Assembly (NCBI RefSeq): GCF_013426895.1
Contig: NZ_AP023177.1
Coordinates: forward strand, 124,001 to 188,000
DNA length: 64,000 bases
Reading direction: 5' to 3'
DNA from: Paraburkholderia largidicola
GTDB lineage: Bacteria > Pseudomonadota > Gammaproteobacteria > Burkholderiales > Burkholderiaceae
The notes under the pieces: model-generated
Told to the model about the DNA's origin: nothing
Databases searched by the model: none
The model's input: only the letters and a program-made list of their open reading frames with translations
Shown here: positions 57,073-64,000 of the stretch, piece after piece
Layout: the number at the start of each line of letters is the position of its first letter
Position numbering within the stretch: the stretch's first letter is position 1
Program-made: the position numbers and the translations under genes

Positions 57073-57309
57073 AATATAGACCATTATCGGTCCGACAGCA
57101 GCGGCCATCCGTTGTAACTCACTCGTATGGACAGGCTCCCGCGATGCCCACCTGGGTGCATGGCAGGGAAAGCGGAACGACCCGCGATACAAAGTTAATA
57201 GATGCGTTCGTTAGCGCCCTTTATTTCGCACCGGTGGGCGCTATCGTACCTACGATCCGGTGGCACGCTCGCATGAAGCAACCACGAGTCCTTGCCATCT
57301 ACCTGGAAA

Positions 57310-57325
57310 CTGTATAAATTTACAG
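57310..57325. promoter_or_regulatory. LexA box 1
   Basis: CTGTATAAATTTACAG is a perfect CTGT-N8-ACAG SOS box, the form used by beta- and gamma-proteobacterial LexA. It lies 34 bases before the start of the small gene. Confidence 0.85.
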
Positions 57326-57327
57326 TA

Positions 57328-57343
57328 CTGTGTTTATATACAG
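57328..57343. promoter_or_regulatory. LexA box 2
   Basis: CTGTGTTTATATACAG is a second perfect SOS box, with its start 18 bases after the start of box 1. Two adjacent boxes usually mean tight SOS repression. The AT-rich core overlaps a likely -10 element. Confidence 0.85.
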
Positions 57344-57359
57344 CACTTCGGGAGGCGTA

Positions 57360-57641
57360 ATGGAGCACCTGGTCAGGGTCTATAACGAGAAAGATCGGCA
57401 AACCCTCGAATGGCTTCGCAAGCACGTTGGCGATGCCGCGATCGCCAGCGCTGTCGCACAGTGCGCCGGATCGGGCAAACCTTACCTCTCGACAGTTTGC
57501 AGGCGCCTTGGCGTGAGAATTCCGGCGTTTTCCGCGCCGCTTCGACAAACCTCGAGTCCGGTGGCCGACTACTCCCTTGCGACCATCCGGAGCATTCTCG
57601 CAGCCAGAACGGCGACAGCAAAACTGGGCGCTGCGAGGTAG
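57360..57641 (+). CDS. SOS-controlled small protein of unknown function, 93 aa
   Basis: GGGAGG precedes the ATG at 57360, 16 bases after the second LexA box. The product starts MEHLVRVYNEKDRQTLEWLR and contains VGDAAIASAVAQC, GKPYLSTVCRRLGVRIPAF and a C-terminal helix (YSLATIRSILAARTATAKLG). The middle part could form a helix-turn-helix. I recall similar Burkholderia proteins under the uninformative name cryptic plasmid protein A. SOS control is strongly supported by the two boxes; the molecular role is unknown. Confidence 0.8.
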   Translation: MEHLVRVYNEKDRQTLEWLRKHVGDAAIASAVAQCAGSGKPYLSTVCRRLGVRIPAFSAPLRQTSSPVADYSLATIRSILAARTATAKLGAAR

Positions 57642-58064
57642 GGATCCGTCCGAGCAGGGCCCAGATGGGCTCACGCGTCATCCGTGGCCATCTCGTGCCG
57701 ATCGAGAATTCGATTCTCTCCGTCTCGCGGCTCTACCCGCGCGCAGCGTCCGGGCAGTTACCAGAGTGTAAGTGGGTTATCGCCGCGCACCTCGGCCACA
57801 TCGAAGGCGTCAGGCACACCGGACAGCGCGCCCGTAGGCGCTCGCGTCCTACAACCGCGCACTCGAACGGCTAAAAACAGGAGCCGGAGCGCATTCGGCC
57901 TTTAACTCGATGGTCATCGGACACTCCTTGAGTGGCTGGACGCCGGGCGTTCGCAGAATAAAAAGTGACCAGAGAGAATTTCTGGGCGTGCGCAAGCGAC
58001 GAGGATGAATTGCGAAGCGGCGCAATCGGAGCGCCCTGTCCTGCTTCAGAAACTTCAACCTGCG
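57642..58064. other. No supportable gene
   Basis: About 420 bases after the SOS gene with only shadow frames. No obvious terminator was recognised. Confidence 0.45.
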
Positions 58065-58230
58065 TTAAAACCGATGCACGAGACCCACACCCGCGCTGAC
58101 CACACTGCGTGAAGTAGGACTAGAGTTGAAACCATCACCGGTCGTCGTCATCGCGTTGATTACATTGCACGCGTGATCGTTGGCAAGCGTCTGGCTGTTC
58201 CCCGCGTCGATACACCAACAACGCATACCG
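58065..58230 (-). pseudogene. C-terminal remnant of an outer-membrane porin
   Basis: The minus strand ends with FNSSPTSRSVVSAGVGLVHR, F and TAA. A final GLVHRF-type strand with terminal Phe is the hallmark of Burkholderia Gram-negative porins. Upstream the reading continues NSQTLANDHACNVINAMTTT and, after a frame change near 58200, a strand like RYALLVYRRG. The rest of the porin is not found. Confidence 0.6.
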
Positions 58231-58511
58231 CCCCCGTGCGTCTGAACAACGAGCGGATTGAACTCCTGATCCTGCGCACTGCCTTACTCGTTTATCAATT
58301 AAGGAATCCTTATTCCAAGAGGCGATCCTGGCTCCCCATATCGGGGCACAGTCTTGATGCTGCCTTGCCTGGTGGCGGGCGCCACGGACCTCTAAATCCG
58401 CAGATTGCAACCAGCAAAAGGTGAGATAGAATAAGGTGCATTCTTCACCACGGGATCGCTCACCATGAAAATGGAAAGCTGGGTCGGTCAATCGAGCGCG
58501 AATGGCATCAG

Positions 58512-59084
58512 TTGCGTCGCGCCGACCCTGCGCTGGATGTCGAAAAATTCTCGCGCCACGTCATTGCGGCAAACAAGACTGGATTCCTGTCACCAGAGTC
58601 GCTCGCCGCAATCGCAAACGCCCTTCTCACCAGCACGTTAAACCATGCACCCTATCTGGGCCGCTGGCTACCTGAGCGCATTGGCGCGAACCGCCATCCG
58701 GCCTGGCGAACGGCAATGGCCATATCACTCGTCACACCAACAGGTGGGGACGCGGACTTTGAGCGAGGTAACGCGATTCTTGAAGATGTGATAAAGGATG
58801 AAACCGCGGACGGTCCTCTGCGCGGGCTGTCGGCCGCCGCGCTGGCCGACAGCGCACGACTGGGGCGGGGCATGCAGGCGGATGTGAGCCGTGCGCGCTC
58901 GCTCTATGAGCAGGCCATCGAACTGGGACACAAAGCCTCAGCACACAATCTCGGACTTTTCTGGGAGGGCGTGTGGGGTGCAGAAGACAGGAGCGGTCTC
59001 CCGAACCGCACAAAGGCCATGCAGAGCTATCGACGCGGTGGAGATGACAAACGTTGCCAACACCGTCTGGAAGCGTTGCGTTAA
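58512..59084 (+). CDS. Sel1-like repeat protein
   Basis: About 190 residues with helical repeats of the Sel1/TPR type (ADSARLGRGMQADVSRARSL, YEQAIELGHKASAHNLGLFW). The start is unsettled. The listed codon is TTG, and in-frame sequence upstream also looks genuine (GKLGRSIEREWHQLRRADPA). A good ATG at 58464 lies in another frame and reads MKMESWVGQS, so a one-base shift may have hit the 5' end. Such proteins scaffold protein contacts; no partner is known. Confidence 0.6.
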   Translation: MRRADPALDVEKFSRHVIAANKTGFLSPESLAAIANALLTSTLNHAPYLGRWLPERIGANRHPAWRTAMAISLVTPTGGDADFERGNAILEDVIKDETADGPLRGLSAAALADSARLGRGMQADVSRARSLYEQAIELGHKASAHNLGLFWEGVWGAEDRSGLPNRTKAMQSYRRGGDDKRCQHRLEALR

Positions 59085-59148
59085 GGCCCTACCGCCAGCG
59101 AGTCGGGCGGGTGGAAGGTCCTGAGAGGCGCCCGACGGATTTCTCTCA

Positions 59149-59343
59149 TCAATGGATAAAGGCAAGGTGACGGAGAAGAGACTCGCCGTCCTCCGTGATG
59201 CGAAGGCGTACTGCTCCGCCCGCAAGTCGCTCCAGTGCGACAAGCTGCTGTTCAAGCAACGTACCAAGTTCCTCCCGATCGGCGATGTGATCGGCGGAGT
59301 CCTTAACCAGCATCAATGTTGCAAATTGGTGGGCGCTCAACAC
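59149..59343 (-). CDS. Small conserved-looking protein, 64 aa
   Basis: AGGAG at good spacing favours a GTG start at 59343. The product begins VLSAHQFATLMLVKDSADHI and has a helical body (REELGTLLEQQLVALERLAG). I recall the LSAHQFATLMLVK opening in unannotated Burkholderia proteins. Function unknown. Confidence 0.55.
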   Translation of the reverse strand: MLSAHQFATLMLVKDSADHIADREELGTLLEQQLVALERLAGGAVRLRITEDGESLLRHLAFIH

Positions 59344-59597
59344 GTGATGCTCCTGATGCAAAGAGAGATACGCGGGTCGTCAGGTTTCCAGTGACTGACG
59401 TTCGATGACGACCCACAAAGGTGGATTTAATACCGAGGGCAAAAAGCTTGACGTCGAAATGTGACAGCATGAGGACGGCCGTTTTGCCGCTGGACGCCCG
59501 GCAGAGACGCATACGTAGCGACTGATGCGCCAGTTGGCAACGTTGCCTCCCCTATAATCGAGATTCAGAATATCCACATCGCATGGAGCGGTACCTT

Positions 59598-60941
59598 ATG
59601 AGTCAAGCCCGCGGGCGACATGCGGGATCCCGGGACAGCAGCCAACGCCAATCCCGGTACGTCAAACAATCTCCGCCCAACCGGCAGGCACAGCCGTATG
59701 TGAAGGCGCCTCCTCGAGACGCCTACCAGACTGCCTCCATCTTCAGCACACGATCGTTTCAGTTTCTGGTTGATGCGGTAGGCGCAGAGAACATTGCGAT
59801 AGCCCTTGAATCGAACATGATGCGCGTGGCCGAACTGATGAAAGGCGAACGGTTTACGCCCGAGACCGCCTTTCACATGGAAACCACGCTTGGGTTACCG
59901 CACGGCTTTTTTGACCAGCCCAACCCTGCGCTCGCACCCGAAATCGTCGCCCGTCTGAAGTCACCGCTTGACCTCATTCAAATGGACGACGGACCTGACG
60001 GGGAGTCGGAAGCACTTAAGCTGGCTTCTGCTCTGAACGTCGATCAGCAACCATCACTTAAAGACAGTGTGTCCGAGGAAGCGCAAATGCCAAAGAAAGT
60101 AGCGGGCGGGTCGCCCACAGCCGTCAGGAACAGTCGGAGCGGAACGGCCGAACAGCCTGAACCTCGTGCGCCGCTCAAAGCTTCGCCTTCGAAAGACAAA
60201 GCGTCGCCTAAAACCCCTCAACAGCAACCGCTGGCACTGAGCGACAGCGTCGAGGTGGAGAACATCCGACGTGCTAACCTCCACATTCTCACGAGTCGCA
60301 ACGGATCAAAAGTAAGACTTGGCGTGGTCATGGAGATGAGTGGATTCAACATAGCCGATCGGCTACATGGCAAGAAGCGCATGGACAGTATCGAAGCAAA
60401 CCGGTTCACGGAGCGACTGGGTCTACCACCTGGCTGGCTGGACACGCCGCGCTCCGAAGCTGAGATTCCAGAGTCGGTGTCGCGTATGCTTACGCCTGCT
60501 TCGCGTGGTCGCGTATCCCCCCAACAAGACGAGGCGCGGGCGACCGCAACAGACGATGGCACGCCACGAACGAAGCTCGCCAAAGCGAAAGCGCACACGA
60601 AGCGCTCACGTGCGGGCGACCCGGGCGAGTCGGAAAGCCCCTCGCCTGTTCCGGCGGATGTCACAGGAGAGCAAGAGACGATCGTCGTCAGCCCGCTTGA
60701 AGAGAGTCATGACGAGGCACCGACTGCCAAACCGGCTACCCTTGAGTCGCTCTCCGCCTCCGCAATACTGCAGCGAAACCCGGTATCGCACCCCTTCTCT
60801 TCCGTGACCAGCCTGGACAATCTTCGTGGTATTGAACCGATAGCGGAGGCGTTGATCAAGACGCTAGCAGGTAAAGCGCGCACGGGTCGACTGGACGAAT
60901 TGAAAGCGCTGGAACTTTTGCAGCAAGCGGTCCTGTTGTGA
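59598..60941 (+). CDS. Protein with two similar helix-turn-helix-like modules, 447 aa
   Basis: Two related segments are visible. The first is FSTRSFQFLVDAVGAENIAI ... ELMKGERFTPETAFHMETTL then GLPHGFFDQPN (about 50-110). The second is VENIRRANLHILTSRNGSKV ... DRLHGKKRMDSIEANRFTER then LGLPPGWLDTPR (about 220-286). Each resembles the helical Cro/CI-type unit used by Xre regulators, ending in the same GLPxGxxDxP. A Pro/Ser/Lys-rich linker joins them, and a further linker leads to a short helical C-terminus. GGAG at 59585-59588 selects the ATG at 59598. DNA binding is inferred. It lies close to CspA and two H-NS family genes. Confidence 0.6.
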   Translation: MSQARGRHAGSRDSSQRQSRYVKQSPPNRQAQPYVKAPPRDAYQTASIFSTRSFQFLVDAVGAENIAIALESNMMRVAELMKGERFTPETAFHMETTLGLPHGFFDQPNPALAPEIVARLKSPLDLIQMDDGPDGESEALKLASALNVDQQPSLKDSVSEEAQMPKKVAGGSPTAVRNSRSGTAEQPEPRAPLKASPSKDKASPKTPQQQPLALSDSVEVENIRRANLHILTSRNGSKVRLGVVMEMSGFNIADRLHGKKRMDSIEANRFTERLGLPPGWLDTPRSEAEIPESVSRMLTPASRGRVSPQQDEARATATDDGTPRTKLAKAKAHTKRSRAGDPGESESPSPVPADVTGEQETIVVSPLEESHDEAPTAKPATLESLSASAILQRNPVSHPFSSVTSLDNLRGIEPIAEALIKTLAGKARTGRLDELKALELLQQAVLL

Positions 60942-61222
60942 GTCGGTGGTAGCGTGCCAGGCCCCTTCGTGCGAAACGGTTGCCGCGGCGACTCACGAAT
61001 CCGCAACAGCATCAGATAATGCAGCCGCCGTTGGCCAGAACGACCGGAGCCTGAACCGATTCGGGCCACCGGGAAGCGTAGGGTGTGCTGTCCGTGGACC
61101 TGCTGATGGCAGGTCTCATCCCGGCATGGTAAAAAGTCTTCCGTCGCGGGCGGCCGCTTCCGTGCCGTACCGCATTCGCGTCGCATTCGCAAATGCGATT
61201 TTCAACGTCTACAGGTTCAAAA

Positions 61223-61426
61223 ATGGCAACTGGTACAGTGAAATGGTTTAACGATGCGAAGGGCTTTGGATTCATCACGCCGGACGAAGGCGGCGAAGAC
61301 CTGTTCGCCCACTTCTCCGAAATCAAGACGGAAGGCTTCAAGTCATTGCAGGAAAACCAGAAAGTCAGTTTCGAAGTGAAGATGGGACCGAAGGGCAAGC
61401 AGGCCGCCAATATCAAGCCAGTCTAA
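61223..61426 (+). CDS. cspA: CspA family cold shock protein
   Basis: A 67-residue OB-fold protein with both RNA-binding motifs (KGFGFI and DLFAHF) and the usual start [20 protein letters not shown]. It binds single-stranded RNA and DNA. The 5' leader is long and a strong terminator follows. The symbol marks the family; which csp paralogue this is cannot be said. Confidence 0.95.
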   Translation: MATGTVKWFNDAKGFGFITPDEGGEDLFAHFSEIKTEGFKSLQENQKVSFEVKMGPKGKQAANIKPV

Positions 61427-61451
61427 CTGGCGCGCGCATCGTCCTGACAAA

Positions 61452-61480
61452 TGACCCGCCTTGTGCGGGTCAAATTTTTT
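61452..61480 (+). terminator. Rho-independent terminator of the cold shock gene
   Basis: Stem TGACCCGC (61452-61459) and GCGGGTCA (61465-61472), five-base loop, followed by AATTTTTT. Confidence 0.9.
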
Positions 61481-61580
61481 GGTTTAACGCGTCAGAAGTC
61501 CATGCATTGGGTGGCATTACGGTACGCCGGGTCGAGCAGGACGGACAAGTCCTGCTCATGGCCAGTCACCCCACCGACAA

Positions 61581-62342
61581 TCAGGCGGCGACTGGCGCCG
61601 AGGCGCTATCACTGGTCAGCGCAGCCGTTACCGGGTTCTGCGGCGCCCGCTTCGCAGGTGCCTTACTCGCCACCGCTTCTTTCGCCGTAGCTTTCGTGAC
61701 TGCTGCCTTCTTCGCCGGCATCGGCTTCGTTACTGCCTTGACTTTCTTCGCGGCGACCGTTTTTCCTGTCACCTTTTTCGTCGCGGCTTTCTTTGCGGCT
61801 GCCTTCCTGGGCGAAACGGCCTTCGAGCCCGAGGCGCCCTCTGCCGCGGCGACAATCAGAAACTTCGAACGGTCTTTGGCGCCAGCCAACCATGCCGGTG
61901 CAGGGCCGCGGCCACTCCACGTCGCCCCACTCTTTGGGTCGCGGTATTTCGGCGCCTGGGGGCCCTTCACATAGTTGCCCGTCGTTACTGGTTTCGTTGC
62001 AGCAATGGCCGATTTTGCAGCACCGCCGTCGATCAGAAACTTCGTCCGGTCACGTGCGCTCGCGATCCACGCCGGCGCGCGGCCGTGCCCCGTCCAGGTA
62101 GCACCCGTCTTCGGATGACGGTACTTTGCCGATGCTGCTGGCCTGGCAACTGTCCTGGCGCCTGGCTTGCGGCCACGCTTCTTGCCGCCCGGATGTGCCT
62201 CGATGTCGGCAATGGTCAAGCCATGCTTTTCCATGATGTCACGAATCTTCGCGATGACGCCGGACGACTGCTTCGCGGCAAGCGCTTCGGCCTGGGCCTG
62301 CAACCTGGCGATTTTCGCCTGCACGTTTTCGAGCGTAGCCAT
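61581..62342 (-). CDS. H-NS family protein with two DNA-binding motifs and a histone H1-like tail
   Basis: A 253-residue nucleoid protein. An N-terminal coiled coil (1-45, MATLENVQAKIARLQAQAEA) provides dimerisation. It is followed by a basic linker and two copies of the H-NS C-terminal domain, at about 74-104 (GATWTGHGRAPAWI) and 133-163 (GATWSGRGPAPAWL), each ending DR(T/S)KFLI. From about 173 to the end is an Ala/Lys-rich AAxKKA tail like histone H1. Family members silence AT-rich, foreign DNA. The doubled domain and tail would increase DNA affinity. Confidence 0.88.
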   Translation of the reverse strand: MATLENVQAKIARLQAQAEALAAKQSSGVIAKIRDIMEKHGLTIADIEAHPGGKKRGRKPGARTVARPAASAKYRHPKTGATWTGHGRAPAWIASARDRTKFLIDGGAAKSAIAATKPVTTGNYVKGPQAPKYRDPKSGATWSGRGPAPAWLAGAKDRSKFLIVAAAEGASGSKAVSPRKAAAKKAATKKVTGKTVAAKKVKAVTKPMPAKKAAVTKATAKEAVASKAPAKRAPQNPVTAALTSDSASAPVAA

Positions 62343-62744
62343 TCTTTCCCCTTTCTGTATGTAGTAGTGGCCGAACTATGCCAGCAAGTAAGACGCGCGT
62401 CGATAGTGGCACGCTACAATTGAAAGAGTCTCAAGCTCAGAACGACTAATCCCGGTGCTTCGTCAGATCTGGTTAATGCAGGATCAAAGGATGAGCGACG
62501 ACGATCGCTGTGCTACAAAAGCGGCTATAGGCGGACCGCCACCCCGGCGTCACTCAGTTCCGGCGCCGAAACCGCAACCTCAAATGCGCGAGCTGACGAG
62601 ATAACTGCTGCTTTAATCTTCGGCTGGAAAGCGGCGACGGCCGCTCCCCGACCAACGCGATTGAGCAGATCAAATCCGCTTCAGACAGGTTGTCCACAGA
62701 TCATGTGGAAGAAATAGTCGGACGGTACTCACGGATAAAAACGA
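62343..62744. other. Intergenic region between divergent H-NS family genes
   Basis: About 400 bases. No gene is seen; both promoters should lie here. Confidence 0.5.
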
Positions 62745-63071
62745 ATGGATGAACGTAAGCGGGACAGCATGATCGCTTATCTCCGCCACCGCATGGAAGA
62801 ATACGGCATTGAGCCGGACGACCTGGCGTCAGCAATAGCGGGCGATCAGGTAACGCAGAAACCCGCCCGGTATCAAAATGCGACGGGCAATACCTGGACA
62901 GGCGACGGGGAAATGCCCCAGTGGCTGAAGCAGGCGATTAGCGCAGGACAAAGACTCGAACATTTTGAGGTGGCATCGGCATCACCCGTGCAGGATAGCC
63001 AGCGGAAGACGATCGACTGGCGCGACGACCCGTTCGCGGGGAGTCCACTTGCGCGGCAGTACACTGACTGA
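62745..63071 (+). CDS. Short H-NS-like protein with a single DNA-binding motif
   Basis: A 108-residue protein. The N-terminal helix (RDSMIAYLRHRMEEYGIEPD) is short, and the central part ARYQNATGNTWTGDGEMPQW, then LKQAISAGQRLEHF is the H-NS C-terminal domain with one residue change in the TWxGRG core (TWTGDG). The loss of the core arginine should weaken AT-hook-like minor-groove binding. It could modulate the larger H-NS protein encoded next to it. Confidence 0.7.
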   Translation: MDERKRDSMIAYLRHRMEEYGIEPDDLASAIAGDQVTQKPARYQNATGNTWTGDGEMPQWLKQAISAGQRLEHFEVASASPVQDSQRKTIDWRDDPFAGSPLARQYTD

Positions 63072-63091
63072 CGAGTTCACCTTCTCGTGCT

Positions 63092-63361
63092 GTGAGAACA
63101 CCGGTTGCAACAAACGGATTCGATAGCGCGCGGCCCTGTTGCCTTCAGGGCTGTGGAGATAAAAGCGATGATGGAAAGGATGTTCGATCCATCGCATCGC
63201 GAGCATCCCGGCTCGCCCGGATCTCGAGGTTAGAACTGGCGCGACTCCTGGAAATCCTCACCTTTTATCGACCTGAGCACACGGAAGAGTGCCTCCCCGC
63301 GCAGCGGCTCAGAAAAGCGCTGCCCGACATCGCTCCCGCTGAACAGCCTTCCCTCTTCTGA
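63092..63361 (+). CDS. Possible small hypothetical protein
   Basis: The GTG-started frame ends with a protein-like helical part (ISRLELARLLEILTFYRPEH, then LRKALPDIAPAEQPSLF). The first 35 codons look random and no ribosome binding site supports the start. It could be a shorter gene with an internal start. Confidence 0.35.
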   Translation: MRTPVATNGFDSARPCCLQGCGDKSDDGKDVRSIASRASRLARISRLELARLLEILTFYRPEHTEECLPAQRLRKALPDIAPAEQPSLF

Positions 63362-63532
63362 CCATCGCCGCGGGCTTCGGCGAATTGCGTCCGACGGCCT
63401 TTAAAATTCTGTTCACATTCCCACACCCGAACCTGATTCGCGCGACTACATTTATATTGCACGAAGACGATCTTGCGCATGGAGTGTCCCCTGCCTCCGA
63501 ATTGCAGGTCGCAGTTCCGAAGTGAGAATGAC

Positions 63533-64000
63533 ATGAAGAAATTGATCTGCGCACTGCTGCTCGCGGCCACGTCTCTATGCGCGCGTGCCGACGCCCCGTC
63601 GCTCTACTCCCCGAGCGCGATCGTGTACGACGTTACGCGTGGCGAAGTCTTGCTGGAAAAGAATGCCGACGATCTCCGCCCCATCGCGTCGCTGACCAAA
63701 CTGATGACTGCGATGGTCGTGCTCGACAAGGCACAGAAGATGGGAGATAAGCTGACCATTGACGAGGCCGACATCGACCGGATCAAGCACTCGGGTTCCC
63801 GGATACCCGTCGGTACGTCGCTCGAACGCGAGGCGATGCTTCGCCTTGCACTGATGTCGTCCGAAAACCGTGCGGCGTCCGCCCTGTCACGCTCGTTCCC
63901 CGGCGGCCAATCGGCGTTCATCGCGCAGATGAATCTGAAGGCGCGCGGACTAATCACGCCCGACACGCATTTCGAGGATCCGACAGGACTTTCGCCGAAC
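63533..64000 (+). CDS. pbpG: D-alanyl-D-alanine endopeptidase PbpG-like (3' end outside the window)
   Basis: A serine peptidase of family S11 that cuts peptidoglycan crosslinks. Signal peptide MKKLICALLLAATSLCARAD. The active-site SxxK is in IASLTKLMTAMVVLDKA and the SxN motif in LMSSENRAASALS; the KTG box would lie beyond 64000. At least 156 residues are present, about half the usual length. Confidence 0.88.
   Translation, partial: MKKLICALLLAATSLCARADAPSLYSPSAIVYDVTRGEVLLEKNADDLRPIASLTKLMTAMVVLDKAQKMGDKLTIDEADIDRIKHSGSRIPVGTSLEREAMLRLALMSSENRAASALSRSFPGGQSAFIAQMNLKARGLITPDTHFEDPTGLSPN

Noticed and set aside
1..64000. CRISPR arrays, rRNA genes, complete tRNA genes, replication origin
   Set aside because: Reading the window gave no regularly spaced repeats, rRNA-like sequence, full cloverleaf, DnaA-box cluster or iterons.

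Overview
This 64 kb window is high-GC DNA from the Burkholderiaceae, most likely a Paraburkholderia or Caballeronia secondary replicon or an accessory part of a chromosome. That placement rests on inference from gene content: H-NS proteins with a TWxGRGxxPxW motif, beta-proteobacterial LexA boxes, DUF883, DUF892, DUF421 and manganese catalase genes, a porin C-terminal remnant and a tRNA-Pro fragment. No rRNA, complete tRNA or CRISPR array was seen.

Layout. 0-12.5 kb is compact and intact: the end of a cytochrome oxidase block (CtaG, triheme cytochrome c), CinA, a YdeP-type molybdopterin oxidoreductase, UvrA2, a BrkB membrane protein, an NRAMP-related transporter and a pyruvate oxidase-like ThDP enzyme. 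12.6-29.9 kb is an eroding stress/envelope region. Intact genes (response regulator, FemAB-like acetyltransferase, DUF883, DUF421, ParB-like, phosphoesterase) alternate with broken ones: two YghA-like SDRs, a poly-HAMP hybrid kinase, an MFS transporter, a lipoprotein glycosidase and others. 29.9-32.4 kb is a complete IS66 element with an 8-bp target duplication. 32.5-38.4 kb is a decayed phage-like island (SRAP pseudogene, small phage-type ORFs, DUF4224 protein, frameshifted tyrosine recombinase) ending at the 3' half of a tRNA-Pro.

38.4-52.8 kb is stress and signalling: a DUF892 gene cut in two with its C-terminal part inverted nearby, a GAF histidine kinase, two Hsp20 genes, a DMT transporter, a sigma-54 activator, a response regulator, a glycosyltransferase and manganese catalase, plus several very small proteins. 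53.1-57.1 kb holds three toxin-antitoxin pairs (VapBC, RES/Xre, Phd/ParE) with candidate operators, a tandem repeat and a truncated STAND ATPase. At 57.3 kb two perfect LexA boxes sit in front of a 93-residue protein. 58-64 kb holds a porin remnant, a Sel1-repeat protein, a protein with two similar putative DNA-binding modules, CspA, two H-NS family proteins and the start of a PbpG-like peptidase.

Taken together the window looks like an accessory stress-tolerance region (DNA repair, peroxide, heat, envelope, redox) that has been invaded by mobile DNA and is losing genes by single-base indels, nonsense codons and deletions. The best leads for new biology are the SOS-controlled small protein at 57.36 kb, the double-module putative DNA-binding protein at 59.6 kb beside two H-NS family genes, and the tiny conserved-looking membrane peptide at 45.6 kb.
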